From: an uncultured Parasphingopyxis sp.
Lineage (GTDB): Bacteria; Pseudomonadota; Alphaproteobacteria; Sphingomonadales; Sphingomonadaceae
Direction: 5' to 3'
Assembly (NCBI GenBank): GCA_905479515.1
Contig: CAJQMX010000239.1
Coordinates: 1-7,184 of the forward strand
Length of the DNA: 7,184 nt
The position numbers and the translations under genes are program-made. Positions 1 to 5,683 of the stretch are shown piece by piece (within the stretch, counting starts at the first letter, position 1; every line of letters begins with the position of its first letter). A model generated the notes under the pieces. That model was not told where the DNA came from. It made no database searches and saw only the letters and a list, made by a program, of their open reading frames with translations.

Positions 1-20
1 CGAACTGTCAAAACGGTTCG
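1..20. other. short inverted repeat at the window edge
   Basis: CGAACTGT (1-8) and ACGGTTCG (13-20) can pair over 8 bp with one G-T wobble around a CAAA loop. No T-run follows on either visible side. It could be the end of a terminator for a gene lying left of the window, or part of the repeat material that follows. The left flank is not visible, so its role cannot be decided. Confidence 0.3.
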
Positions 21-54
21 AATGCGCTGTTCATGTAAAATAATCGCGTTTTTC

Positions 55-216
55 CAATGTCCGCTTTTGGATCGGAAGCGGAAGTCCCTGAAACACGAGT
101 AACAACGTCTGCTTTGACGGTATTGCAGATTAAATGCGGACCGTCAGCAAACGGCCCAATTGCGGAAGTCTGAATCCAACCTCTTGAATGTCAGCTTCCC
201 ACCCAACTTCCGACAT
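55..216. repeat. intergenic mosaic repeat, copy 1 (inverted relative to copies 2 and 3)
   Basis: This gap holds pieces of the repeat family found between the other genes. TCCGCTT (60-66) pairs with AAGCGGA (76-82). The stretch 149-168 contains AAACGGCCCAA, which recurs at 4219-4229. The last 30 bp (187-216), read on the minus strand, contain TTGGGTGGGAAGC and match 1959-1988 at about 25 of 30 positions and 1008-1037 at about 21 of 30. I see no coding potential between 1 and 284. Confidence 0.6.
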
Positions 217-284
217 AACAGTTCGATTTTTTAGCCCCTAATAGCTGACGTTCTTCATGGCCATTCCGGCCAAGGAGAAAAACA

Positions 285-917
285 ATGGGAATTTCACAAT
301 TCGATCCGGCAGCAAAAAACCGGGTGCCATGGAACTTTGGTGTCAACGTCGGACCGAAGAGGCCTTTCACACAGAAGCAAATCTGGGCGATCCGGTTCTT
401 TCTCGATCGCGAACAGAGACTGCGAGACAGGGCGCTGTTTGACCTAGCTATCGACAGTAAGCTGAGAGGTTGCGACCTGGTCCAGCTCCAAATCGGCGAT
501 TTGGTCTCAGGCCCGCAAATTAGAAAGCGAGCGGCAATCACACAGCAAAAAACTGGGCGACCGGTCCAGTTCGAAATTGCTACGGATGCCAGAGGAAGCT
601 TGTTTGCGTGGCTAGAAAGGCGTGGCGGCTCAGTCGACAACTATGTCTTTCCAAGTCGGGTAGATCACACGCGACACCTGAGCACTCGGCAATATGCAAG
701 GCTCGTCGATGAATGGGTTGAAGCAATCGGACTTCGAATGGAGGAATATGGGACTCACTCGCTAAGGCGAACCAAAGCATCTATCATTTACAAGGCGACG
801 GGCAACCTGCGAGCAATCCAAATCTTGCTCGGCCATTCAAAGATCGAGAACACGGTTCGCTATTTGGGTGTCGACATAGAAGATGCTCTCACTCTGGCTG
901 AAAAAACAGAGATATGA
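285..917 (+). CDS. small tyrosine recombinase / phage-type integrase (catalytic domain only)
   Basis: Site-specific recombinase of the tyrosine (lambda-integrase) family, which cuts and rejoins DNA through a covalent 3'-phosphotyrosine. All expected catalytic positions are visible in the 210 residues: Arg61 (KLRGCDL), Lys89 (QQKTGR), His158 and Arg161 (THSLRR), His184 (LLGHSK) and Tyr193 (TVRYLG). Only about 30 residues precede the catalytic fold, so the usual N-terminal SAM-like core-binding domain is missing. This is the size of FimB/FimE-type recombinases, which invert DNA segments, rather than of full integrases (300-400 residues). The start is set by AAGGAG at 272-277, 7 nt before the ATG. 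The gene is alone, closes with a hairpin at 925-955, and lies between inverted copies of a 30-bp repeat. The family is certain from the motifs; the substrate (inversion, resolution or integration) is unknown. Confidence 0.93.
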   Translation: MGISQFDPAAKNRVPWNFGVNVGPKRPFTQKQIWAIRFFLDREQRLRDRALFDLAIDSKLRGCDLVQLQIGDLVSGPQIRKRAAITQQKTGRPVQFEIATDARGSLFAWLERRGGSVDNYVFPSRVDHTRHLSTRQYARLVDEWVEAIGLRMEEYGTHSLRRTKASIIYKATGNLRAIQILLGHSKIENTVRYLGVDIEDALTLAEKTEI

Positions 918-924
918 CTATCCT

Positions 925-955
925 CGGACACCAGTCACTTACGGACTGGTGTCCG
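925..955 (+). terminator. 12-bp perfect hairpin after the recombinase
   Basis: CGGACACCAGTC (925-936) and GACTGGTGTCCG (944-955) form a perfect stem with a 7-nt loop, starting 8 nt after the recombinase stop codon. It is followed by CTTTA rather than a long T-run, so it is a good structure but an imperfect intrinsic terminator. Its outer arm (GTCCGCTTT) is also the beginning of the next repeat copy, so it may be a repeat palindrome that doubles as a transcript end. Confidence 0.55.
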
Positions 956-1090
956 CTTTAGGGGAAATTGCGGTCCGGCTGCTTCTATTTCCATCCAATC
1001 ATTCCGAACAGCCACAATTGGGTGGGTAGCAGACATTGAGCCTCACTCTAGCTAGTGTCTGCTTTATCCCGAAAGCGGACACTAAGAAGC
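951..1090 (+). repeat. intergenic mosaic repeat, copy 2
   Basis: This copy aligns with 1905-2040 in the same order: a CGAAATTG-like block, a TCTATTTCC / TTTATTTCCC block, CAATCA, a CAATTGGGTGGG block, a GACATT/GTCATT block, and a terminal GCGGACACTAAG resembling CGGACATTAAG. The 30-bp core is 1008-1037. AGCAGACA (1028-1035) can pair with TGTCTGCT (1056-1063), in competition with the palindrome at 1054-1083. The DNA between 918 and 1165 shows no gene. Confidence 0.65.
1054..1083. repeat. 30-bp near-perfect palindrome of the repeat family
   Basis: AGTGTCTGCTTT (1054-1065) pairs with AAAGCGGACACT (1072-1083) over 12 positions with a single G-T wobble and a 6-nt loop. This is the best preserved example here of the GTCCGCTTT...AAAGCGGAC unit that recurs in degraded form around 60-82, 1855-1879, 4080-4111 and 7150-7184. 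It could act as a transcript-stabilising or terminating hairpin. It lies about 80 nt upstream of the next gene's start. Confidence 0.55.
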
Positions 1091-1165
1091 CTTTTAAAAC
1101 AGAGGCTAGATTTGGATTCTTAAATTCACTATCTCAACTATGGGTATTGAGAACAAGGAACTACT

Positions 1166-1828
1166 TTGACGAAAATTTCTACGCCTTGGAAAAAGAGCCG
1201 GACATACGGTGATATTCATGGCGGTAGAATGCGGAGAAAGTTCTCTGACAATATTTTCAAAAGGGCACATTCGATCTCCCGCCCAAACCCAGATGATGCT
1301 CTTCCCATCCTGATGGAAGAGAACCCATCACGGGACTTCTTTTTCCCAATTTCCGGTGAAGAGGCAATTGCAGCTTTGAAGGCGCTTCCGAAAAGAGATT
1401 ATGAAGGCATAACTCACGTTTGGCTTCGGCGATTGAAAAAAGCGGATCACATTGAAAACATCCAACCATTGGCATGGTTTACGTTTGGCAGTGGGGTTAG
1501 AATGATAACTCTTTACCCGTGGCCAAAAAATATGATGTTGTCTTATGGGGGAAAACGTCCATCAAACCGGCAAATCAATGAAGCCAAAAGATATGGGGCG
1601 ATAATACAGAAAAATGGCAATGATTGGGTTTCCAAGTGGACATTGGAAGGTTTGAGGAAATTCTGTATCCAAGGCATTCTCTACCATGAAGTCGGCCACC
1701 ACGTAGATTTCTGTTATCGGCATTTCAGCGCCGCAAATAGCAAAGAAGTTGAAGAATTTGCCGATCAATACGCTTATGCGAAAACAGCAAATGCGACGCA
1801 CGTCTACAACAAACTCAGCGATAGTTAG
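1166..1828 (+). CDS. putative zinc metallopeptidase with HEVGHH motif (220 aa)
   Basis: The protein carries HEVGHH at residues 174-179, a match to the HExxH zinc-binding motif in which the two outer His bind zinc and Glu175 would be the catalytic base. Sixteen residues later KEVEEFADQYAYA (193-205) supplies a candidate third ligand, Glu196, in the E-x-x-A-D-x-Y-A setting typical of gluzincin-like peptidases such as the ImmA/IrrE group. The first ~170 residues are basic and aromatic-rich, with no signal peptide or membrane helix, so it is probably cytoplasmic. The start is a TTG preceded by AAGGAA at 1155-1160 (5-nt gap). The next in-frame Met is codon 22 (1229), which would also keep the motif. 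It stands alone, convergent with the 649-residue gene. The substrate is unknown; peptidase activity is inferred from the motif only, and no family name could be assigned. Confidence 0.8.
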   Translation: MTKISTPWKKSRTYGDIHGGRMRRKFSDNIFKRAHSISRPNPDDALPILMEENPSRDFFFPISGEEAIAALKALPKRDYEGITHVWLRRLKKADHIENIQPLAWFTFGSGVRMITLYPWPKNMMLSYGGKRPSNRQINEAKRYGAIIQKNGNDWVSKWTLEGLRKFCIQGILYHEVGHHVDFCYRHFSAANSKEVEEFADQYAYAKTANATHVYNKLSDS

Positions 1829-1849
1829 CGCATCTAAGAAACCAAATCT

Positions 1850-2036
1850 GTCCGGTCCGCTTTTGCGCCCATAACGGACATTAGATCGAACCAACGGCAA
1901 CGACCGAAATTGGGGCGTTTGCAGACCAGCCGTTTTTATTTCCCATTCAATCAGTCGAATGACCGAAATTGGGTGGGAAGCCGTCATTGCCCTGAGCAAT
2001 TGGCAATGACGGCTTATTCCCCAAAAACGGACATTA
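1850..2036 (+). repeat. intergenic mosaic repeat, copy 3 (longest)
   Basis: This fills the whole gap between two convergent genes. GTCCG (1855-1859) pairs with CGGAC (1875-1879). The block from 1875 (CGGACATTAGATCGAAC) matches 4124-4140 (CAGACATTGGATCGAAC). CGACCGAAATTGGGG near 1910 and TGACCGAAATTGGGT near 1960 are an internal duplication. The 30-bp core lies at 1959-1988. From 1905 onward it aligns with copy 2. Its terminal CATTAAG contains the TAA stop (minus strand) of the neighbouring 649-residue gene. Confidence 0.65.
1978..2015. terminator. 14-bp stem-loop between convergent genes, probable bidirectional terminator
   Basis: AAGCCGTCATTGCC (1978-1991) is perfectly complementary to GGCAATGACGGCTT (2002-2015) with a 10-nt loop, and GGG/CCC outside the stem could extend it across a small bulge. 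It lies 150 nt past the stop of the metallopeptidase-like gene and about 20 nt past the stop of the convergent membrane-protein gene. Neither side carries a long T-run, so termination is inferred from stem strength and position. It is built into repeat copy 3. Confidence 0.5.
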
Positions 2037-3983
2037 AGCTGCCGCTTTGACGCAAGAATCATAACCTTCTTCTTTAGGTGATAATCCATCGCGATTACGT
2101 TCTTGCATCAGCTTCACGCCCTGAGATGTTGATCTTATGCGGTTAAGGCTCTCTGAATTGACTTGCAGTTCCCGTCCCATTTGTTCGACATCCACATCAA
2201 ATTTTACCATGGTCTTCCATATCTGATAGCCGATGCCACCCATGGATGGGAGATTTTCAGCTGCACTTGCTTTGAGAGTCGGCAGAATTTTTTCAGATTT
2301 ATCTGCAAGTGCACACAAGCCGGTTAAAATAGCTTGGATCTCTTCGCTTCTCGTTCTTCTGCGTTCCTTATATCTTTGATATTCTGGTCGAGCGCGGATT
2401 GACGGAGCATCATCAAGTGCGTGTTCTCGGATCAATCGCTGGTAGATTGTTAGCAAATCCTCAGCGTCTTTAGAATTTCCGGCACCATATGCTCGCATCA
2501 ATGGAGAGGCATAAACCATCATGGTCTTGTCGCGGGTAATCTTTCGGACATCAGGCAATATGCGAGACCAAGTTGCCTTTTCTGAATCGAGCATGATCAA
2601 GCTAGAATAGGTTTTGATATCTTGTTGGCGATCTTTTCTATCCTGTCCTGTGGCAGGATATGAGCGTATTCGATTGATCAATGCATCGACCAGCCTCTCA
2701 TTCCCAATCTTGGGAACAACTCTTATAAAAAGATATAGATCGGATGAATCAAATCTGGGATCGGAGATCATCTTAGAGATAATATCTATTCTTTTCGTAT
2801 CCAATTTCTCTTTAGCAATCTCAGAAAGATAGTTTCGTATCCACCAGCGATCTTGTTCATAGATTCGCCGTTCCTTGTTATTGATCGTATCAATCAACAA
2901 CTCTTCGGTGCGAGCAAATCCAATATCTTCGGGTTCTCCCAACGGAAGTCCAGCACTCTCAAATTTTTTCGGAATCGGATCGATCCCCTGATAAGGAGCG
3001 TAATAGAGTTTTGATGAAAACCAAGTTTCACCCCAAAGTTTAAGCGCTGTAGGGTATTGCATAACATTCACTGAGAGAAATCTAGCAAATTGGAGCAATT
3101 TGTCGCGTCGGGTCTTAGTAACCTCTTCTAATACCGAAAGCTGTGCATGGCTTACACCATAGCTACTGACAGACTTTTGAAATTCCAGATGACTTTTGTC
3201 GTATGGAGTGCTGGGTATATCAATTTCAAGCTTCAAAATATAATCAGCTTGATCGATATTAGCGACGGATTTTGCAATGCAATTGCCTGATGCGATTTGC
3301 CCCATTGCTTTTTTTTTAGTCTCCCGATCTGCCGCGAGGGAAGTGGTTGCAACGGCTACATTATATGCACAATGTTTAGGACCACCCAAACGGAAGCTAG
3401 CTGCCGTCTTATTTTCTTTGGGAAGGTTCTCCAAGGGTTGATGTAACACGATTACCTGATTGACTTTGCTTCCATAGAGCAGGCGAAGGCAGTATTCGGC
3501 ACATTCATTGCCTGCACGCCTACTAGTCTGGTCCAACAAAATCGTTTTCCCTCGCAAATCTGGCACAGACGAGACAAACTCCAAATTATTCAAAGTTCTC
3601 TTGACCAAAAGATAATCAATTGATGGCGGCAACAGGGCAAGCGTAACAACCGCGGCTATTGCTCCGTGGACGGGGTTTTTAGTCCAATACCGCTCTCCCA
3701 AAGCGATCACCAAACGATACAAAATGATAGTTGGAATCATTGCCCATAAAAAAAATAGAAATTCCCAAGACAACTCTGGCTTGCAATCAAACATTCCATG
3801 TCCGGGTATACAGGTCTCCGATAGACTTAGAACGACCAAATTCGAACCGAATGTTTCGGCAGGGTATAAAAACACCAGCAGGGCAATTGTAGCAATGCTG
3901 AACGGTATCAGCCAACGCATAACCTGCCATAGGCGACTAGCATTCCGGTAAGGCGTTCCTATCCTTGGAATTGTAAGTCGCAA
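2034..3983 (-). CDS. orphan inner-membrane protein, three N-terminal TM helices and large periplasmic domain (649 aa)
   Basis: I do not recognise this family. A basic N-terminus (to residue 23) precedes three hydrophobic helices at about 24-41, 75-95 and 107-127; the positive-inside rule places residues from about 130 to 649 in the periplasm. There are exactly eight cysteines: 58 and 67 in the first periplasmic loop, then 161, 165, 205, 235, 557 and 644. An even number, all on the predicted oxidising side, suggests disulfides. Residues from about 350 onward look mostly alpha-helical and HEAT/TPR-like in texture, but I see no clear repeat. The start is TTG with AGGAGG 7 nt upstream and a likely promoter at 4020-4048. 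Codons 223-225 form an A9 run (3309-3317 on the plus strand), a possible slippage site. It is a single-gene unit, more AT-rich than the recombinase. A real gene, function unknown. Confidence 0.85.
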   Translation of the reverse strand: MRLTIPRIGTPYRNASRLWQVMRWLIPFSIATIALLVFLYPAETFGSNLVVLSLSETCIPGHGMFDCKPELSWEFLFFLWAMIPTIILYRLVIALGERYWTKNPVHGAIAAVVTLALLPPSIDYLLVKRTLNNLEFVSSVPDLRGKTILLDQTSRRAGNECAEYCLRLLYGSKVNQVIVLHQPLENLPKENKTAASFRLGGPKHCAYNVAVATTSLAADRETKKKAMGQIASGNCIAKSVANIDQADYILKLEIDIPSTPYDKSHLEFQKSVSSYGVSHAQLSVLEEVTKTRRDKLLQFARFLSVNVMQYPTALKLWGETWFSSKLYYAPYQGIDPIPKKFESAGLPLGEPEDIGFARTEELLIDTINNKERRIYEQDRWWIRNYLSEIAKEKLDTKRIDIISKMISDPRFDSSDLYLFIRVVPKIGNERLVDALINRIRSYPATGQDRKDRQQDIKTYSSLIMLDSEKATWSRILPDVRKITRDKTMMVYASPLMRAYGAGNSKDAEDLLTIYQRLIREHALDDAPSIRARPEYQRYKERRRTRSEEIQAILTGLCALADKSEKILPTLKASAAENLPSMGGIGYQIWKTMVKFDVDVEQMGRELQVNSESLNRIRSTSQGVKLMQERNRDGLSPKEEGYDSCVKAAA

Positions 3984-3990
3984 TTTAGTC

Positions 3991-3996
3991 CCTCCT
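3991..3996 (-). promoter_or_regulatory. consensus ribosome binding site that fixes a TTG start
   Basis: On the minus strand AGGAGG lies 7 nt before TTG (3983-3981). A full match to the anti-Shine-Dalgarno sequence at ideal spacing supports TTG as the true start and makes the first membrane helix part of the protein. The next in-frame Met (residue 22) would leave almost no residues before that helix. Confidence 0.75.
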
Positions 3997-4019
3997 ATTT
4001 ATCCCTTTCTGTGGTTGTA

Positions 4020-4048
4020 GTTAGAAGTTGTTAAAATCAAACAGTCAA
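4020..4048 (-). promoter_or_regulatory. candidate sigma-70-type promoter for the 649-aa gene
   Basis: On the minus strand TTGACT (4048-4043) is followed after 17 nt by TCTAAC (4025-4020), giving 5/6 and 4/6 matches to the -35 and -10 consensus at ideal spacing. Transcription would begin about 30 nt before the TTG start. Confidence 0.45.
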
Positions 4049-4077
4049 CATTGAAACATGAATAGGCTTTGGATCGC

Positions 4078-4240
4078 GCAAGTGGACCATTGCATTTCCT
4101 AGAGTCCACTTTTGTGACCACAGCAGACATTGGATCGAACTAGTGGAAACGGCCACTGTTGGGGCGGTTGCCGAAGGTCCCCTTTCCACCGTCCAGCATC
4201 CAATAGCGGACAGTCCGGAAACGGCCCAACTACAGACGGA
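4078..4240 (+). repeat. intergenic mosaic repeat, copy 4 (partial)
   Basis: AAGTGGAC (4080-4087) pairs with GTCCACTT (4104-4111), followed by TTG. From 4124, GACATTGGATCGAAC then GGCCACTGTTGGGGCG follow the order of copy 3 (from 1875). AAACGGCCCAA at 4219-4229 recurs from copy 1 (149-159). This copy lacks the full TTGGGTGGGAAGC core. An 83-codon frame crosses it, but it is composed of repeat sequence and is not credible as a gene. Confidence 0.5.
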
Positions 4241-4511
4241 GCGAAATGCGCCCAAATGACGTCATTCCCAAGGTCGACGCTCGTTCCTAGAAGCTACCAT
4301 CGCCTGAACTCAACGCGTCCGGGAATTAATGGCAACAATCGGTCAGTATACCATGCCGACACCAAGAGCACCATTCACTGAGGTCCGCTTTTCTGCGGCG
4401 CGATAGCGGCAGTTTCAAAAAGAACTGATTGAAGAACGGGAAATTTGAAATTCCCGGGTTGAAGGGAAAAAAGAATATAGCCGCATGCGTCGGCATATGG
4501 AGTCCTGAAAA
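4241..4511. other. non-coding stretch with scattered repeat fragments
   Basis: No convincing gene on either strand. ATGGCAACAATCGG at 4329-4342 resembles ATGGCGACAATTGG on the minus strand near 7058, and GGTCCGCTTTTCTGC at 4382-4396 resembles the start of the other repeat copies, so this looks like eroded repeat. CGGGAA (4437-4442) and TTCCCG (4451-4456) can form a small hairpin, and GCCGC/GTCGGC around GCATGC (4481-4495) another. From about 4440 the DNA becomes AT-rich, leading into the short ORF at 4512. Confidence 0.4.
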
Positions 4512-4631
4512 ATGAAAATAGTAAAAATTATAAATGACTTGCAGTCGATCACGATGCCTAAGCCAATAAATGATTATGAAGAGGAGAGTGGAAAATCCCG
4601 ATATATAGAACTTCGGGCACGTCCGCCGTAA
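4512..4631 (+). CDS. possible small protein, 39 aa, upstream of a hairpin array
   Basis: An ATG with GGAG at 4499-4502 (9-nt gap) opens a 39-codon frame beginning MKIVKIINDLQSITMPKP and ending RYIELRARPP. The composition is protein-like: hydrophobic-basic start, acidic DYEEES middle, basic end. I recognise no family. The TAA stop sits in the 5-nt loop of the first hairpin of the array (4620-4638), so a ribosome reaching the stop would unfold that hairpin. This would fit a leader peptide, a small toxin-like protein, or simply a chance ORF. No modification enzyme genes adjoin, so a peptide natural product is unlikely. Coding status is uncertain. Confidence 0.35.
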   Translation: MKIVKIINDLQSITMPKPINDYEEESGKSRYIELRARPP

Positions 4632-4892
4632 GCGGACGAAAGCGCCTCTCAGGCGCTCTGTGGGGACGCAGACCTTTTTCTGCGTCCCCCAGTGGCTGCT
4701 GAGCAGCCTGTCAGAAATTATCTTACATGCTCTTTACGCTTTCTTAATTGTCAGCCAGTTATGGCGAAGCCACGGGGCCGGGCTCGGCCTCCGCTTTTCC
4801 CCTCTTCCCCCTAATTCAATAACCCTTTCATTACTCGGGTATTGATTTGTAGGTGTTCGCTTCTGACGAACTTTTGGGATGACCGCTTCGGT
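4620..4892 (+). other. array of about nine consecutive hairpins, candidate structured RNA or cis element
   Basis: The stems are CGTCCGC/GCGGACG (4620-4638), AGCGCCT/AGGCGCT (4641-4657), GGGGACGCAGA/TCTGCGTCCCC (4662-4689, 11 bp perfect), GGCTGC/GCAGCC (4694-4708), TGGC/GCCA (4762-4772), GGCCG/CGGCC (4776-4789), CAATAACCC/GGGTATTG (4817-4844, one bulge), GTTCG/CGAAC (4855-4871) and ACCG/CGGT (4882-4892). The last two are each followed by TTTT on the plus strand only, which suggests plus-strand transcription ending there. The first four are almost contiguous. A 61-codon frame crosses the array, but stem symmetry explains the sequence better. It could be a non-coding RNA, a recombination or transfer site, or stacked repeat elements; I cannot choose between these. 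Confidence 0.5.
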
Positions 4893-4895
4893 TTT
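4855..4895 (+). terminator. two small hairpins with T-runs, plus-strand terminator candidates
   Basis: GTTCG...CGAAC (4855-4871) runs into TTTT (4872-4875), and ACCG-CTT-CGGT (4882-4892) runs into TTTT. The stems are short (5 and 4 bp), so each is weak. On the minus strand they lack T-runs, so they suit transcripts coming from the array side better than the convergent gene ending at 4902. Confidence 0.35.
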
Positions 4896-4901
4896 AACCA
4901 A

Positions 4902-5477
4902 TCAATCGGCGACCCAGGCTTTAGGCAAGGTCTGTATATCAAAGATTACATTAGCATCTCCGATAGTGCCGATGACCGGGACCGATAACTGCTTCTGCGT
5001 CAGTCGCTTTCCCAGATCCATGCGGGCGAGGTCGAATCCGTGCTCGTGGTAGGAACATTCGCCATCGCGTATTTCGATATCCCCGTTTATTCTTACATTC
5101 ATCTCAAGCGCTTCACTAGTTTGAAGAACGAGACGGGCCAAGGCTCCTTCTTTCCAAATTCTGCAGTCATCATACACTATTGCTTCGCCCCATCCGCTCG
5201 CGTCGAAAAAGCTGATTTTCATGTCGTCCAGCCGATGCTTGGAATCAAATTTTGATTTACCTAGAGCGACATAGATTATGTTCCAGTCCTGTTCAAAAGA
5301 GTATTCAGCAATGTCGAATTCCGCTTCTTCGGTTAATCTACTGCCTCCCATAACTAGTGTATTCAAGCCCAGGCATGGCGTAGCAATAGAGGCACAGAAT
5401 TCGTTTTCAATTGCGAGCAAGATATCATTTACGCCACATTGGTAGTCGGATGGGTTAACTGGAATGGTATAGTTCAT
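4902..5477 (-). CDS. orphan soluble protein (191 aa)
   Basis: I do not recognise the family. With the ATG at 5477 the product is 191 residues, acidic, without signal peptide or membrane helix. Alternating hydrophobic strands (WNIIYVALG, DMKISFFD, EAIVYDD, NVRINGDIEIR, NVIFDIQTLP) suggest a mostly beta fold, with a helix near residues 17-28. Four cysteines are scattered up to residue 105 (14, 28, 35, 105) and one follows at 141. The 5477 start is chosen because AAAGGA lies 9 nt upstream. A longer frame opens at TTG 5561, but its extra 28 residues run through two hairpins and look non-coding. Single gene; downstream lies the hairpin array, and upstream the divergent SRAP remnant. Its size and texture would suit a contact-toxin immunity protein, but nothing in the context supports that, so no function is assigned. 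Confidence 0.75.
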   Translation of the reverse strand: MNYTIPVNPSDYQCGVNDILLAIENEFCASIATPCLGLNTLVMGGSRLTEEAEFDIAEYSFEQDWNIIYVALGKSKFDSKHRLDDMKISFFDASGWGEAIVYDDCRIWKEGALARLVLQTSEALEMNVRINGDIEIRDGECSYHEHGFDLARMDLGKRLTQKQLSVPVIGTIGDANVIFDIQTLPKAWVAD

Positions 5478-5486
5478 GAGATTCTT

Positions 5487-5491
5487 TCCTT
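5487..5491 (-). promoter_or_regulatory. ribosome binding site deciding the 5477 start
   Basis: On the minus strand AAGGA lies 9 nt before ATG 5477-5475. The alternative TTG at 5561 has no comparable site, so the shorter 191-residue product is preferred. Confidence 0.6.
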
Positions 5492-5492
5492 T

Positions 5493-5525
5493 GCGGCTTT
5501 GCCGCGCTGAGTGGTTTCGAACCAC
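5493..5525 (-). promoter_or_regulatory. two hairpins in the leader of the 191-aa gene
   Basis: GCGGC-TTT-GCCGC (5493-5505) directly abuts the ribosome binding site region, and GTGGTT-TCG-AACCAC (5511-5525) lies next to it. In the transcript both fall in the 5' untranslated leader, and the first could affect access to the ribosome binding site. On the minus strand the second reads GTGG-TTCGAAA-CCAC, which mimics a tRNA T-arm, although no tRNA body is present. Confidence 0.4.
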
Positions 5526-5683
5526 GAAGCTGGAATTTTTCCTTTCAACTTCATGATTCAAACTTTCTGCTTTTCTGAAAGAATTACTCTCTTCTGAATT
5601 ACCTATCCCGATGCTGTGCTACCCTGCATCTTATATCTGACCCATTGCAGGCCCTAACCCCCTACCCTCGTCTCAAGCCAACA

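Noticed and set aside
114..136. TTGACG as -35 box of a recombinase promoter
   Set aside because: No acceptable -10 box lies 16-18 nt downstream; the nearest TAAAT is only about 11 nt away.
191..640. 149-codon minus-strand frame overlapping the recombinase
   Set aside because: It is antisense to a gene with all tyrosine-recombinase motifs, and its Ser/Cys/Arg-rich composition is typical of an antisense shadow.
1562..2089. 175-codon minus-strand frame across the metallopeptidase end, repeat copy 3 and the membrane-protein end
   Set aside because: It runs through a hairpin-rich repeat and antisense to the HEVGHH motif, with no ribosome binding site or recognisable domain.
4130..4381. 83-codon plus-strand frame
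   Set aside because: It consists of repeat copy 4 and repeat fragments, has no ribosome binding site and gives a low-complexity Ser/Asn/Arg/Pro composition.
4512..4631. RiPP or lasso peptide precursor
   Set aside because: No cyclase, leader peptidase or transporter genes are nearby, and the sequence lacks a recognisable leader/core split.
4620..4700. Group II intron domain V or retron msr/msd
   Set aside because: The stems do not follow the domain V pattern (AGC/GNRA tetraloop and bulge), and no reverse transcriptase is in the window.
4660..4845. 61-codon frame with a hydrophobic stretch inside the hairpin array
   Set aside because: Its sequence is dictated by inverted repeats and T/C-rich runs, and there is no good ribosome binding site.
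5493..5530. tRNA gene suggested by GTGG-TTCGAAA-CCAC on the minus strand
   Set aside because: No acceptor, D or anticodon arm can be formed around it; only a T-arm-like hairpin exists.
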